A stretch of DNA of 64,000 bases, from contig NZ_JALGRO010000015.1 in assembly GCF_022815645.1 (NCBI RefSeq), forward strand, positions 1 through 64,000, in the 5' to 3' direction. How positions within the stretch are numbered: the stretch's first letter is position 1; the number at the start of each line of letters is the position of its first letter. This DNA is from Curtobacterium sp. VKM Ac-2922. GTDB lineage: Bacteria > Actinomycetota > Actinomycetes > Actinomycetales > Microbacteriaceae. Below the pieces are notes generated by a model. That model searched no databases, was not told the origin of the DNA, and was given only the letters and a program-made list of their open reading frames with translations. The position numbers and the translations under genes are program-made. This document shows positions 26,399 through 33,416 of the stretch, one piece after another.

Positions 26399-26566
26399 CT
26401 CCGAAGTCTGCGTCCGCACGGCCCGCGGCGGCAGTCCCGACTCCGAGTGCCACCCACTCGGGGTACGCCCGTCGTCCGCCGCCTGCCGGACCGGCCCCGT
26501 GCCTCCCGTCCGGCACGCCCGCATGCCGCGCGCCGCCGGAGCGCGCCGAGTCTCGGCACCGCTGCG

Positions 26567-26635
26567 CCGAGTCTCGGCCCCGCGGACACTCTGCGCCGCT
26601 CCCCGGCCGGATACTGTCCGCCAGGCCGAGACTCG
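26567..26635. repeat. Family B inverted repeat, copy 1
   Basis: Left arm with CGAGTCTCGGCC then GCGGACA (26567-26588) and right arm TGTCCGC then GGCCGAGACTCG (26615-26635); 19 of 21 positions pair. The arm itself contains the small palindrome CCGAG-T-CTCGG. Confidence 0.8.
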
Positions 26636-26715
26636 CCGACCCGCCGGACTCCGCCGCCAACCGGTTGGTCGCCTGCCGGACCAGCCCGAGCCTCCCGTCC
26701 CGCGCTGCCGCGCGC

Positions 26716-26783
26716 CGAGTCTCGGCCCCGCGGACACGCTGTGCCGTGCGTCGGCCGCAGACTGTCCGCCAGGCCGAGACTCG
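26716..26783. repeat. Family B inverted repeat, copy 2
   Basis: The same two 21-nt arms (26716-26736 and 26763-26783) with a different 26-nt centre. The arms are identical to copy 1; only the loop has diverged. Confidence 0.8.
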
Positions 26784-26828
26784 TGTCCGGGCCGGCCCGG
26801 CGGCCCGGCGGCCCGCCGGCCCGCCGGC

Positions 26829-27962
26829 TCAGCCCAGGTGCCGCCGCAGGAACGCCACGACGCGCTTGCTCATCGCCTGGTCGAGCTGCGCGATCGAGTG
26901 CGCCGTCCCCTGCACCGCCACGAAGGTCACTGGCACGTCGTGCGACCGCAGCGCCGTCGCGAACTCCTGCGACTCCCACATCGGGATGAACTCGTGCGTG
27001 GAGTGTCCGATGAAGAACGGCGCCGTGTCCGAGCTCACCTGGTACGTCGGTGATGCCCGCTCCGCCGCGGGGCAACCAACGTACGCCGAACAGCCGAGGT
27101 AGAGCAGCTGGCGCCGCTGGAACGCCGCCGACACCCCGTCCGACTCGGTCGATCGCGCCGTCAGGTCGGTCGGACCGCTCAGGTCGACGACGGCCCGGAT
27201 CCGGTCACCGTCGGCGTAGGCGGTCGACTCGTGGTCCTCGACCGCCAGCATCGCCGCCAGGTTGCCGCCCGCGCTGCCCCCGAACACCCCCACCCGGTCG
27301 GCGTCGACGTCGTAGGTCTCGAGGGTGGAGGTCCGGAAGACCCAGTCGAGCGCCCGGCGGGTGTCGTCGAGCCCGGCGGGGAAGGGGTCGGTCGGCGCCA
27401 GTCGGTAGTCGACGTTGAAGGTGACGAAGCCCTCGGACGCCAGGTACTGGCAGACGGCGCGGTAGGCGGCCGTGTCCTTGTCGCCGTGGGACCAGCTGCC
27501 GCCGTGGATCATCATCACCGCGGGACGGGACCCGGTCCCACGGGGTGCCGCGGACGCCGGAGCCGGGACCGCAGCACCCGGGACAGCCGTCGCGACCCCC
27601 TCTGCAGCAGCGGCAGACGACGCAGCGGCAGACGACGACGCGGTAGACGACGACGCGGACGACGGTATGGCATCGTCGGCCGCCCCGCCACGCGCATCGC
27701 CCCCGGCACCCGGCGTCGCCGTCGTGTCGGGGTCGCTGCCTGCGGGCAGGCAGACGTCGAGCTGCTGCAGCCGGTCGGCCCCGTACGGCACGTCCCGCAC
27801 GACGTCGATGCCGTGGTAGCGGAGCGACAGCGGGTAGATCACGGGGTCGGCCGTCACGGTGGCGTTCTGGTCGCCGATCGGGTCCCCGCTGCACGACGCG
27901 ACCGCGCCGAGCGCCACGACCGCGGCGACGAGCGCGAACAGCGTGCGGCGGCCGGACCTCAT
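26829..27962 (-). CDS. Secreted alpha/beta hydrolase lipoprotein (BD-FAE/esterase type)
   Basis: A 377-residue protein with a lipoprotein signal peptide (AVASC, Cys at about 24). A 60-residue Ser/Ala/Gly linker (about 80-130) separates an N-terminal strand region from the esterase core. The oxyanion motif MMIHGGSWSHGDKD and nucleophile elbow VGVFGGSAGGNLAAML are typical of the hormone-sensitive-lipase-like/BD-FAE group; the late GTAHS gives the likely catalytic histidine. It acts on the outer face of the membrane; the ester substrate is unknown. A TACCGT hexamer ends 8 nt before the ATG. Confidence 0.87.
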   Translation of the reverse strand: MRSGRRTLFALVAAVVALGAVASCSGDPIGDQNATVTADPVIYPLSLRYHGIDVVRDVPYGADRLQQLDVCLPAGSDPDTTATPGAGGDARGGAADDAIPSSASSSTASSSAAASSAAAAEGVATAVPGAAVPAPASAAPRGTGSRPAVMMIHGGSWSHGDKDTAAYRAVCQYLASEGFVTFNVDYRLAPTDPFPAGLDDTRRALDWVFRTSTLETYDVDADRVGVFGGSAGGNLAAMLAVEDHESTAYADGDRIRAVVDLSGPTDLTARSTESDGVSAAFQRRQLLYLGCSAYVGCPAAERASPTYQVSSDTAPFFIGHSTHEFIPMWESQEFATALRSHDVPVTFVAVQGTAHSIAQLDQAMSKRVVAFLRRHLG

Positions 27963-28041
27963 CGCCGACCACGGTACCGCGGAACACCGTTCACCCGCCG
28001 GTGCCAGGATGAGCGGGACACCCGTCGACCCTGGAGGACCC

Positions 28042-28896
28042 GTGAGCCGTCGCAAGGCCTGGAACGCCGATCCCGAACCGCTCCTCCGTGTCGACGAGGG
28101 CTTCCGGCTCGCCGACGTCGACCCCGACGGCACTCCCGGGTTCCCGGGCCGCAAGATCGACGGGCTCGAGTCCCTGGCCGCGGGCGCGGACCGGCTCGCG
28201 GCGCTGCAGGAACGTTTGTGGGCCGCGGCCACCACGGGCGACGAGCGTCGCGTGCTGCTGGTCCTGCAGGCGATGGACACCGCGGGCAAGGGCGGGATCG
28301 TCGCGCACGTGGTCGGAGCCGTCGACCCGAACGGCGTGCACTACGCCGGCTTCAAGGCCCCAACGGCCGAGGAACGCGAGCACGACTTCCTGTGGCGCGT
28401 CGAACGACAGGTGCCGAGCGCCGGGCAGCTCGGTGTGTTCGACCGGTCCCACTACGAGGACGTCCTCATCCAGCGGGTCCGGTCGTTCGCGCCGCCCGAG
28501 GAGATCGAGCGCCGCTACGGCGCCATCGTCGACTTCGAGAACCGGCTGGCCGAGCAGGGCACCACGATCGTCAAGGTGATGCTGCACATCTCGAAGGACG
28601 AGCAGCGCGAACGCCTGGGTGACCGACTGGATCGTCCCGACAAGCACTGGAAGTTCAACCCGGGCGACATCGACGAACGCCTGCTCTGGGACGAGTACCA
28701 GGACGCCTACCAGGTCGCGTTCGACCGCACCTCGACCGCGGTCGCCCCGTGGTACGTCGTGCCGGCGAACCGCAAGTGGTACGCCCGGCTTGCGGTCCAG
28801 CAGCTGCTGCTCCGCGCGCTCGAGGACATGCACCTGTCCTGGCCCGCCGCCGACTTCGACGTGGCCGAGCAGCGGCAGCGGCTCGCGGAGTCCTGA
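28042..28896 (+). CDS. Polyphosphate kinase 2 family protein
   Basis: A 284-residue PPK2, which transfers phosphate between polyphosphate and nucleotides. The Walker A-like loop is LQAMDTAGKGGIVAHVVGAV (about 77-96), the lid region holds VERQVPSAGQLGVFDRSHYED with the Walker B-like FDRS, and WYVVPANRKWYARLAV closes the core. Sequence features fit the single-domain class that uses AMP or ADP. GTG at 28042 is preferred because GGAGGA sits 5 nt upstream; an ATG 33 bases earlier is also in frame. Confidence 0.92.
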   Translation: MSRRKAWNADPEPLLRVDEGFRLADVDPDGTPGFPGRKIDGLESLAAGADRLAALQERLWAAATTGDERRVLLVLQAMDTAGKGGIVAHVVGAVDPNGVHYAGFKAPTAEEREHDFLWRVERQVPSAGQLGVFDRSHYEDVLIQRVRSFAPPEEIERRYGAIVDFENRLAEQGTTIVKVMLHISKDEQRERLGDRLDRPDKHWKFNPGDIDERLLWDEYQDAYQVAFDRTSTAVAPWYVVPANRKWYARLAVQQLLLRALEDMHLSWPAADFDVAEQRQRLAES

Positions 28897-28908
28897 CCCA
28901 CCGGCACC

Positions 28909-28923
28909 CGGACGGGAGGCCCG
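28909..28923. repeat. Half copy of family A repeat after the PPK2 gene
   Basis: CGGACGGGAGGCCCG occurs 12 bases after the stop codon without a complementary right arm. Confidence 0.45.
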
Positions 28924-28984
28924 GCGCACCTCCGCCACAGCGCCGCCGTCGCCGACGGGGCTGGCCAACGGGCCGGTGGTCCCG

Positions 28985-29165
28985 TAGACTCGCTCGGTCG
29001 GCCTTCGACACCGTGGCTCGCGAGCCACGGACGTGTTTGGGTGTTGTGTAGTTCGAGGGCTGGAATCACGTCGAACCGACGACGGGATGAACCCCCTCTC
29101 CACGAGCCGCCCCCGCCGATGTCGCTGCCGGGCCGCGTGGTACGTCTGCACCCCGGAAAGAACTC
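28985..29165 (+). promoter_or_regulatory. Promoter and long structured 5' leader of the DEAD-box helicase gene
   Basis: TAGACT (28985-28990) is a good -10 candidate, which would leave about 170 nt of untranslated leader. The leader starts with a perfect 20-bp palindrome CCGTGGCTCGCGAGCCACGG (29011-29030), then a GU-rich stretch (GTGTTTGGGTGTTGTG) and a second possible stem (GTTCGA/TCGAAC, 29051-29076). Long structured leaders are known for cold-induced RNA helicase genes; control by folding or autoregulation is inferred. Confidence 0.55.
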
Positions 29166-31286
29166 ATGGCCCCGTACGACAAGGGCGCGAACTCGCGCGC
29201 CGACCGAGCCCGTCACCCGAACGGCACCCCTGCCGCTCGCTCCAGCAAGCACCGCGGCTTCCGCGCCGCCGAGCCGACCGCACCGCGCCAGAAGCAGCGG
29301 TGGGACGCCGACGAGCGTCGCAACCGTTCCTCGCAGGGCGAGCGCCCGAGCCGTCCGAACTGGGAGCCGCGCGACGCCGGCCGCTCCACCTGGGAGCCCC
29401 GCGGCGCCGGCCGTCCGGCCCGTGGCGACGACCGCGCCCCGCGTTCGTTCAACCGCGACGACCGCGCCCCGCGTTCGTTCAACCGCGACGATCGTGCGCC
29501 CCGTCGCGACGACCGTGACGACCGTGCCCCGCGTCGCTTCGAGCGTGACGACCGTGCGCCCCGTTCGTTCAACCGTGACGACCGTGCGCCGCGTCGTGAT
29601 GACCGTGACGACCGCGCCCCCCGTCGGTTCGACCGCGATGACCGCGCCCCCCGTTCGTTCAACCGTGACGACCGTGCCCCGCGCACGTTCAACCGCGATG
29701 ACCGCGCCCCCCGTCGTGACGCCGACGAGCGTCCGGCCCGTCGGTTCGACCGTGACGACCGCGCCCCCCGCCGCGACGACCGTGCCCCGCGCACGTTCAA
29801 CCGCGATGACCGCGCCCCCCGCCGTGACGACCGCGACGAGCGTGCCCCGCGTCGCTTCGACCGCGATGACCGTGCCCCGCGCACGTTCGACCGTGACGAC
29901 CGTGCCCCGCGTCGTGACGCCGACGAGCGTCCGGCCCGCCGCTTCGACCGCGACGACCGCGCGCCCCGCCGCGACACCCGCGACGACCGTGCCCCCCGCC
30001 GCGACACCCGCGACACCCGCGACGACCGCGGCCACTTCGTCCCCGCCGACGACGTCAAGCTCGCGAAGCTGCAGGCCGAGTCCACCGTCGCATCCGACGT
30101 CGAGGGCGTGACCTTCGCCGACCTCGGCATCGGTGGCAACATCTCGCGGGCCCTGGCCGAGCTCGGTGCGAACAGCCCGTTCCCGATCCAGGCGGCGACG
30201 ATCCCCGACGTGATCGCCGGCAAGGACGTGCTCGGCCGTGGCCGCACGGGCTCCGGCAAGACCATCGCGTTCGGCGCCCCGCTCGTCGAGAAGCTCATGG
30301 AGCACGGCGGCGGCACGAAGCGCAAGATGGGCCGCGCCCCGCGTGCGCTCATCCTCGCGCCGACGCGTGAGCTCGCACTGCAGATCGACCGCACGGTGCA
30401 GCCGATCGCCCGCTCGGTCGGCCTGTTCACGACGCAGATCTACGGCGGCGTCCCCTACGGCCGGCAAGAGGGCGCACTCCAGCGCGGCGTCGACATCATC
30501 GTCGGCACGCCGGGCCGTGTGCAGGACCTGATGAAGAAGGGCACGCTCGACCTGAGCGAGGTCGTCATCTCGGTGCTCGACGAGGCCGACCACATGTGCG
30601 ACCTCGGGTTCCTCGAGCCCGTGCAGGAGATCCTCGAGGCCACGGCGCAGGTCACCCCGCAGGGCAACCGTGCACAGAAGCTGCTGTTCAGCGCGACGCT
30701 CGACACCCAGGTCGCGGCGCTCGTCGAGCAGTTCCTGCACGAGCCGAGCGTGCACGAGGTCGCCGGCGAGGACCAGGCGTCTTCGACGATCGACCACCGC
30801 GTGCTCGTGGTCGAGCAGCGCCAGAAGGACCAGCTGCTCGAAGAGCTGGTCGCCGGCCAGGGCAAGACCATCGTCTTCGCCCGCACCCGCGCCTACGCCG
30901 AGCGTCTGGCCGACCAGTTCGAGGACGCCGGCATCCGTGCGACCTCGCTCCACGGGGACCTGAACCAGGCGCGCCGGACCCGCAACCTGCAGCTGCTCAC
31001 CAGCGGCCGGGTGAACGTGCTCGTCGCCACCGACGTCGCCGCCCGCGGCATCCACGTGGACGACGTGTCGCTCGTGGTGCAGGCAGATGCGCCGGACGAC
31101 TACAAGGCGTACATGCACCGCTCCGGCCGCACGGGTCGTGCCGGCAAGGAGGGCACCGTCGTCACGATCGTCCCCCGTGGCCGCATCCGCAAGATCGAGG
31201 GCATCCTCGAGCGCGCCGAGATCCAGGCGGACATGGAGCCGGCCGCGCCCGGCGACGGCATCGTGGCGGAGCTCGCCGCGCGCTGA
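29166..31286 (+). CDS. DEAD-box RNA helicase with arginine/aspartate-repeat N-terminal extension
   Basis: A 706-residue ATP-dependent RNA helicase. The core (about 300-690) has the Q-motif region FPIQAATIPDVI, motif I GRTGSGKT, Ia PTRELALQI, II DEAD, III SAT and VI HRSGRTGRAG. Residues about 85-290 are a tandem array of 8-10-residue units (RDDRAPR with alternating SFN, TFN, RFD and RDA inserts), strongly basic and disordered, the counterpart of RGG tails that bind RNA and favour condensates. In most bacterial relatives (DeaD/CsdA, RhlE) such tails are C-terminal, so the N-terminal position is notable. The terminal AAR follows the core closely. Confidence 0.93.
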   Translation: MAPYDKGANSRADRARHPNGTPAARSSKHRGFRAAEPTAPRQKQRWDADERRNRSSQGERPSRPNWEPRDAGRSTWEPRGAGRPARGDDRAPRSFNRDDRAPRSFNRDDRAPRRDDRDDRAPRRFERDDRAPRSFNRDDRAPRRDDRDDRAPRRFDRDDRAPRSFNRDDRAPRTFNRDDRAPRRDADERPARRFDRDDRAPRRDDRAPRTFNRDDRAPRRDDRDERAPRRFDRDDRAPRTFDRDDRAPRRDADERPARRFDRDDRAPRRDTRDDRAPRRDTRDTRDDRGHFVPADDVKLAKLQAESTVASDVEGVTFADLGIGGNISRALAELGANSPFPIQAATIPDVIAGKDVLGRGRTGSGKTIAFGAPLVEKLMEHGGGTKRKMGRAPRALILAPTRELALQIDRTVQPIARSVGLFTTQIYGGVPYGRQEGALQRGVDIIVGTPGRVQDLMKKGTLDLSEVVISVLDEADHMCDLGFLEPVQEILEATAQVTPQGNRAQKLLFSATLDTQVAALVEQFLHEPSVHEVAGEDQASSTIDHRVLVVEQRQKDQLLEELVAGQGKTIVFARTRAYAERLADQFEDAGIRATSLHGDLNQARRTRNLQLLTSGRVNVLVATDVAARGIHVDDVSLVVQADAPDDYKAYMHRSGRTGRAGKEGTVVTIVPRGRIRKIEGILERAEIQADMEPAAPGDGIVAELAAR

Positions 31287-31338
31287 CGCGCGCCGGCCGC
31301 GCCGGCCGCGCTGGCCGCGCCGGCCGCGCAGGCCGCGC

Positions 31339-31409
31339 CGAGTCTCGGCCAGGCGGACAGATCCCGCCGTCCGGAATCCGCACCGTGTCCGCGGGGCCGA
31401 GTCTCGGCC
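31339..31409. repeat. Family B inverted repeat, copy 3
   Basis: CGAGTCTCGGCC then GCGGACA (31339-31359) faces TGTCCGC then GGCCGAGTCTCGG (from 31386). It follows a run of 9-bp CCGGCCGCG-like units directly after the helicase stop. Confidence 0.75.
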
Positions 31410-31431
31410 GGCGGTCCGCCACCACGACGCA

Positions 31432-31471
31432 GACGGGAGGCCCGGTGCCAGCTGGCACCGGGCCTCCCGTC
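31432..31471. terminator. Perfect 40-bp palindrome (family A) between convergent genes
   Basis: Arms 31432-31451 and 31452-31471 are perfectly complementary with no spacer; the left arm is GACGGGAGGCCCGGTGCCAG. It sits between the helicase and DinB genes, which end towards each other. Confidence 0.85.
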
Positions 31472-31496
31472 CGTCGTCTGGTCCGGCCCCGGGCCG

Positions 31497-32006
31497 TCAG
31501 TTCTGGAAGAACAGCAGGCCGCGCACGTAACCGGCCTGGCCGGCGTGCTGTGTGCAGTCGTTGAGGATGCTGACGATGCGGCTGCCGGCGGTGACGGGCG
31601 GGTCCCACGCGTCGTCGACCACGGGGTCCAGGTCGTCCGGGCCGAGCGTGCCGAGGTACGCCACGGTGCGCTCGTGCACCGCGTCGAGGTACCCGGTCAG
31701 CAGCGCGGCGGACGCCCGGACGCGGCCGACCTCGTCGCGGGACATGCCGTAGCCGAGCGCCTCGGGGGCGAAGGGCAGGCCGAACCGGTCGTACCAGCCG
31801 TCCGCGGTCCAGACCTGCTCGCTGCCGGCCAGGTCGGCGACCTGCGCGTCCTGGCCCCGGGCGATGTGCCACGCGAGCCAGGCCAGCGTGTTCGCGCCGG
31901 CGGCCGGACGGGCCGCGAGCTGGTCTTCGGAGAGCCCGTCGACGGCGCCGGCGACGGTCGGAGGGATGCGGGAGAACGCCTCGATGAGGACTTCGCTGGG
32001 GGTCAT
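31497..32006 (-). CDS. DinB family protein
   Basis: A 169-residue four-helix-bundle protein of the DinB/DUF664 superfamily, whose members are metal-dependent, often mycothiol- or bacillithiol-linked transferases. Two putative metal-ligand histidines are visible in LAWHIARGQDAQ (about 45) and DCTQHAGQAGYVRGL (about 155). Overlaps the upstream MarR gene by four bases (ATGA), so the pair forms one operon; a thiol-dependent detoxification role under MarR control is inferred. Confidence 0.85.
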   Translation of the reverse strand: MTPSEVLIEAFSRIPPTVAGAVDGLSEDQLAARPAAGANTLAWLAWHIARGQDAQVADLAGSEQVWTADGWYDRFGLPFAPEALGYGMSRDEVGRVRASAALLTGYLDAVHERTVAYLGTLGPDDLDPVVDDAWDPPVTAGSRIVSILNDCTQHAGQAGYVRGLLFFQN

Positions 32007-32521
32007 TCCCCCGAACGTACGCTCGCACGTGCCGAGCGTCGGCCGAGTGCCTGGCCCAGTCGGGTGAAGGCGTCGGTCAGGGCCTGGCGCTCGTCGGGGG
32101 CGACGACCTCGCGGAACGACGCGGAGTAGACGGCGGCGATCTGCTGGGCGACGGTCTCGCCGGACGGGGTCAGGTGCAGCAGGATGCTGCGCCGGTCGTT
32201 CGGGTTGGGGCGGCGTTCGATGTGTCCACGCTGCTCGAGTCGGTCGATCAGCGACGTCATCGCGCCGGTGGACAGCTCGAGGTACTCGCCGGACTGCTTC
32301 GGGGTGACCCCCGCACCGTCGGCCGCGGCCAGGAAGAACACGAAGCGGCTGTCGGTGGCGTTGAGGCCCCGCGCCTGGCTCTCGTGGTGGAGCACCCGCG
32401 CGTGCTGGGTCTGCAGCAGCCGGAACGCGGTCATCAGTCGTCCCAGGTCGGTGTCCGCAACGCCGTCGATCGTGGCGGGCGCGGGGGATTCGGGGACTGC
32501 GGTGATGCGGAGGTCCGTCAT
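32003..32521 (-). CDS. MarR family transcriptional regulator
   Basis: A 172-residue regulator. The winged helix (about 60-130) reads TPKQSGEYLELSTGAMTSLIDRLEQRGHIERRPNPNDRRSILLHLT, a textbook MarR wing with the DxR motif. It overlaps the DinB gene and is divergent from the TasA-like gene. A 21-bp inverted repeat 65 bp upstream of the start is the probable operator, giving autorepression. Confidence 0.93.
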   Translation of the reverse strand: MTDLRITAVPESPAPATIDGVADTDLGRLMTAFRLLQTQHARVLHHESQARGLNATDSRFVFFLAAADGAGVTPKQSGEYLELSTGAMTSLIDRLEQRGHIERRPNPNDRRSILLHLTPSGETVAQQIAAVYSASFREVVAPDERQALTDAFTRLGQALGRRSARASVRSGE

Positions 32522-32585
32522 CGGGCTCTTCTCGGGTGGGTGTTCCGTGCGGCACGGGCATGCCGCTGTGCCACTCAGTCAACAA

Positions 32586-32606
32586 GTATCTCAAGGATTG
32601 AGATAC
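32586..32606 (-). promoter_or_regulatory. Candidate MarR operator
   Basis: GTATCTCAA and TTGAGATAC are perfect 9-bp inverted arms around GGA. It is A+T-rich in a very G+C-rich context and lies in the divergent region between the MarR and TasA-like genes. A second, shorter hairpin (CCCCAGCACTGGGG) follows at about 32610-32623. Confidence 0.75.
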
Positions 32607-32778
32607 CCCCCAGCACTGGGGGTGTTGCTCGCCCTTGTGAGCATCACGGAACGCAAGTAACTTGATCGCCGTACCAAACCAGTACACGGCACCACGCACC
32701 ACATCGGCCTGCAGCGCGACCAACCACCGCGGATCCGGGCCACCCACCGATCAGATCTCTTCCTCCGGGAGTACCGCC

Positions 32779-33384
32779 ATGTCTCGTGTCACCCCTCGCG
32801 CCGCTCGTCTCGCCGCCTGGATCGCCATCCCCGCCGCCCTCGTCGCCTCGGGTGCCGTCGTCTCCACCGCGTCCTACTCGGCCTTCTCGGCCACCACCGT
32901 CAACCCGACCAGCAACTGGACCGCCGGTTCCGTCGCCCTGAGCGACGACGACAACAACACCGCGCTCTTCACCGCCACCGGCCTGAAGCCCGGCTCCACC
33001 GGCGCGAACTGCATCACGGTGACCTCCACCGGGTCGCTGGCGTCCACCGTCAAGCTCTACGCCACCAACGCGCAGACGTCGAGCGCGCTCGCGTCGAACA
33101 CCGCGATCGTGATCGAGCAGGGCACCGGTGGCGGGTTCGGCTCGTGCTCGGGCTTCACGCCGGCCACCACCAACGGCACCCTGACCCCGGCGAACTCCAC
33201 CCTCGCGAGCTTCGCCACCGCGAGCACGAGCTTCGCCAACGGCCTCGGCAGCTGGGCACCGACGGGCACCGCCTCGGAGTCCCGCGTCTACCGCATCACC
33301 TACACCGTGTCGCCGACCGCACCCAACTCGGTGCAGGGCACCACCGCGTCCCTCGGCCTGACGTGGGAGGCCCAGAACAGCTGA
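32779..33384 (+). CDS. TasA/CalY-like secreted protein with SipW-dependent-type signal peptide
   Basis: A 201-residue secreted protein. The signal region (about 10-40) is a basic start, a hydrophobic helix AWIAIPAALVASGAVVSTA and the YSAFSATT motif seen at the cleavage zone of SipW substrates. The mature part is Ser/Thr/Ala/Asn-rich and predicted all-beta with two cysteines (about 75 and 119), as in fibre-forming TasA/camelysin-type proteins. GGGAG precedes the ATG. The peptidase-like gene follows after 32 bp, so they form an operon. Fibre formation is inferred. Confidence 0.75.
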   Translation: MSRVTPRAARLAAWIAIPAALVASGAVVSTASYSAFSATTVNPTSNWTAGSVALSDDDNNTALFTATGLKPGSTGANCITVTSTGSLASTVKLYATNAQTSSALASNTAIVIEQGTGGGFGSCSGFTPATTNGTLTPANSTLASFATASTSFANGLGSWAPTGTASESRVYRITYTVSPTAPNSVQGTTASLGLTWEAQNS

Positions 33385-33416
33385 TCGGGTCGTCCCGTCC
33401 CCACGTGGAGGCAGTC

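Larger units (their letters stand above)
26399..26828. other. 430-bp intergenic region made of repeats
   Basis: No convincing gene. It contains a roughly 190-bp composite unit present twice (from about 26480 and from about 26670): first GCCTGCCGGACC followed by the right half of a family A repeat (GCCTCCCGTCC), then a full family B element. A solo CCGAGTCTCGGC lies at 26547-26558. The region ends in a run of CCGG/GGCC-rich 8-9-bp units (26785-26828). Confidence 0.7.

Noticed and set aside
29087-29518. Upstream ORF (MNPLSTSRPRRC...) in the helicase leader
   Set aside because: Runs out of frame through the helicase gene, weak ribosome site and arginine-rich shadow composition.
29430-30036. Regularly spaced repeats as a CRISPR array
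   Set aside because: The repeats are coding (RDDRAPR units), have no unique spacers of constant length, and lie in the frame of a helicase.
28707-31118. Long minus-strand frame opposite PPK2 and the DEAD-box helicase
   Set aside because: A high-G+C antisense shadow rich in V/T/G repeats that mirrors the helicase repeat array.
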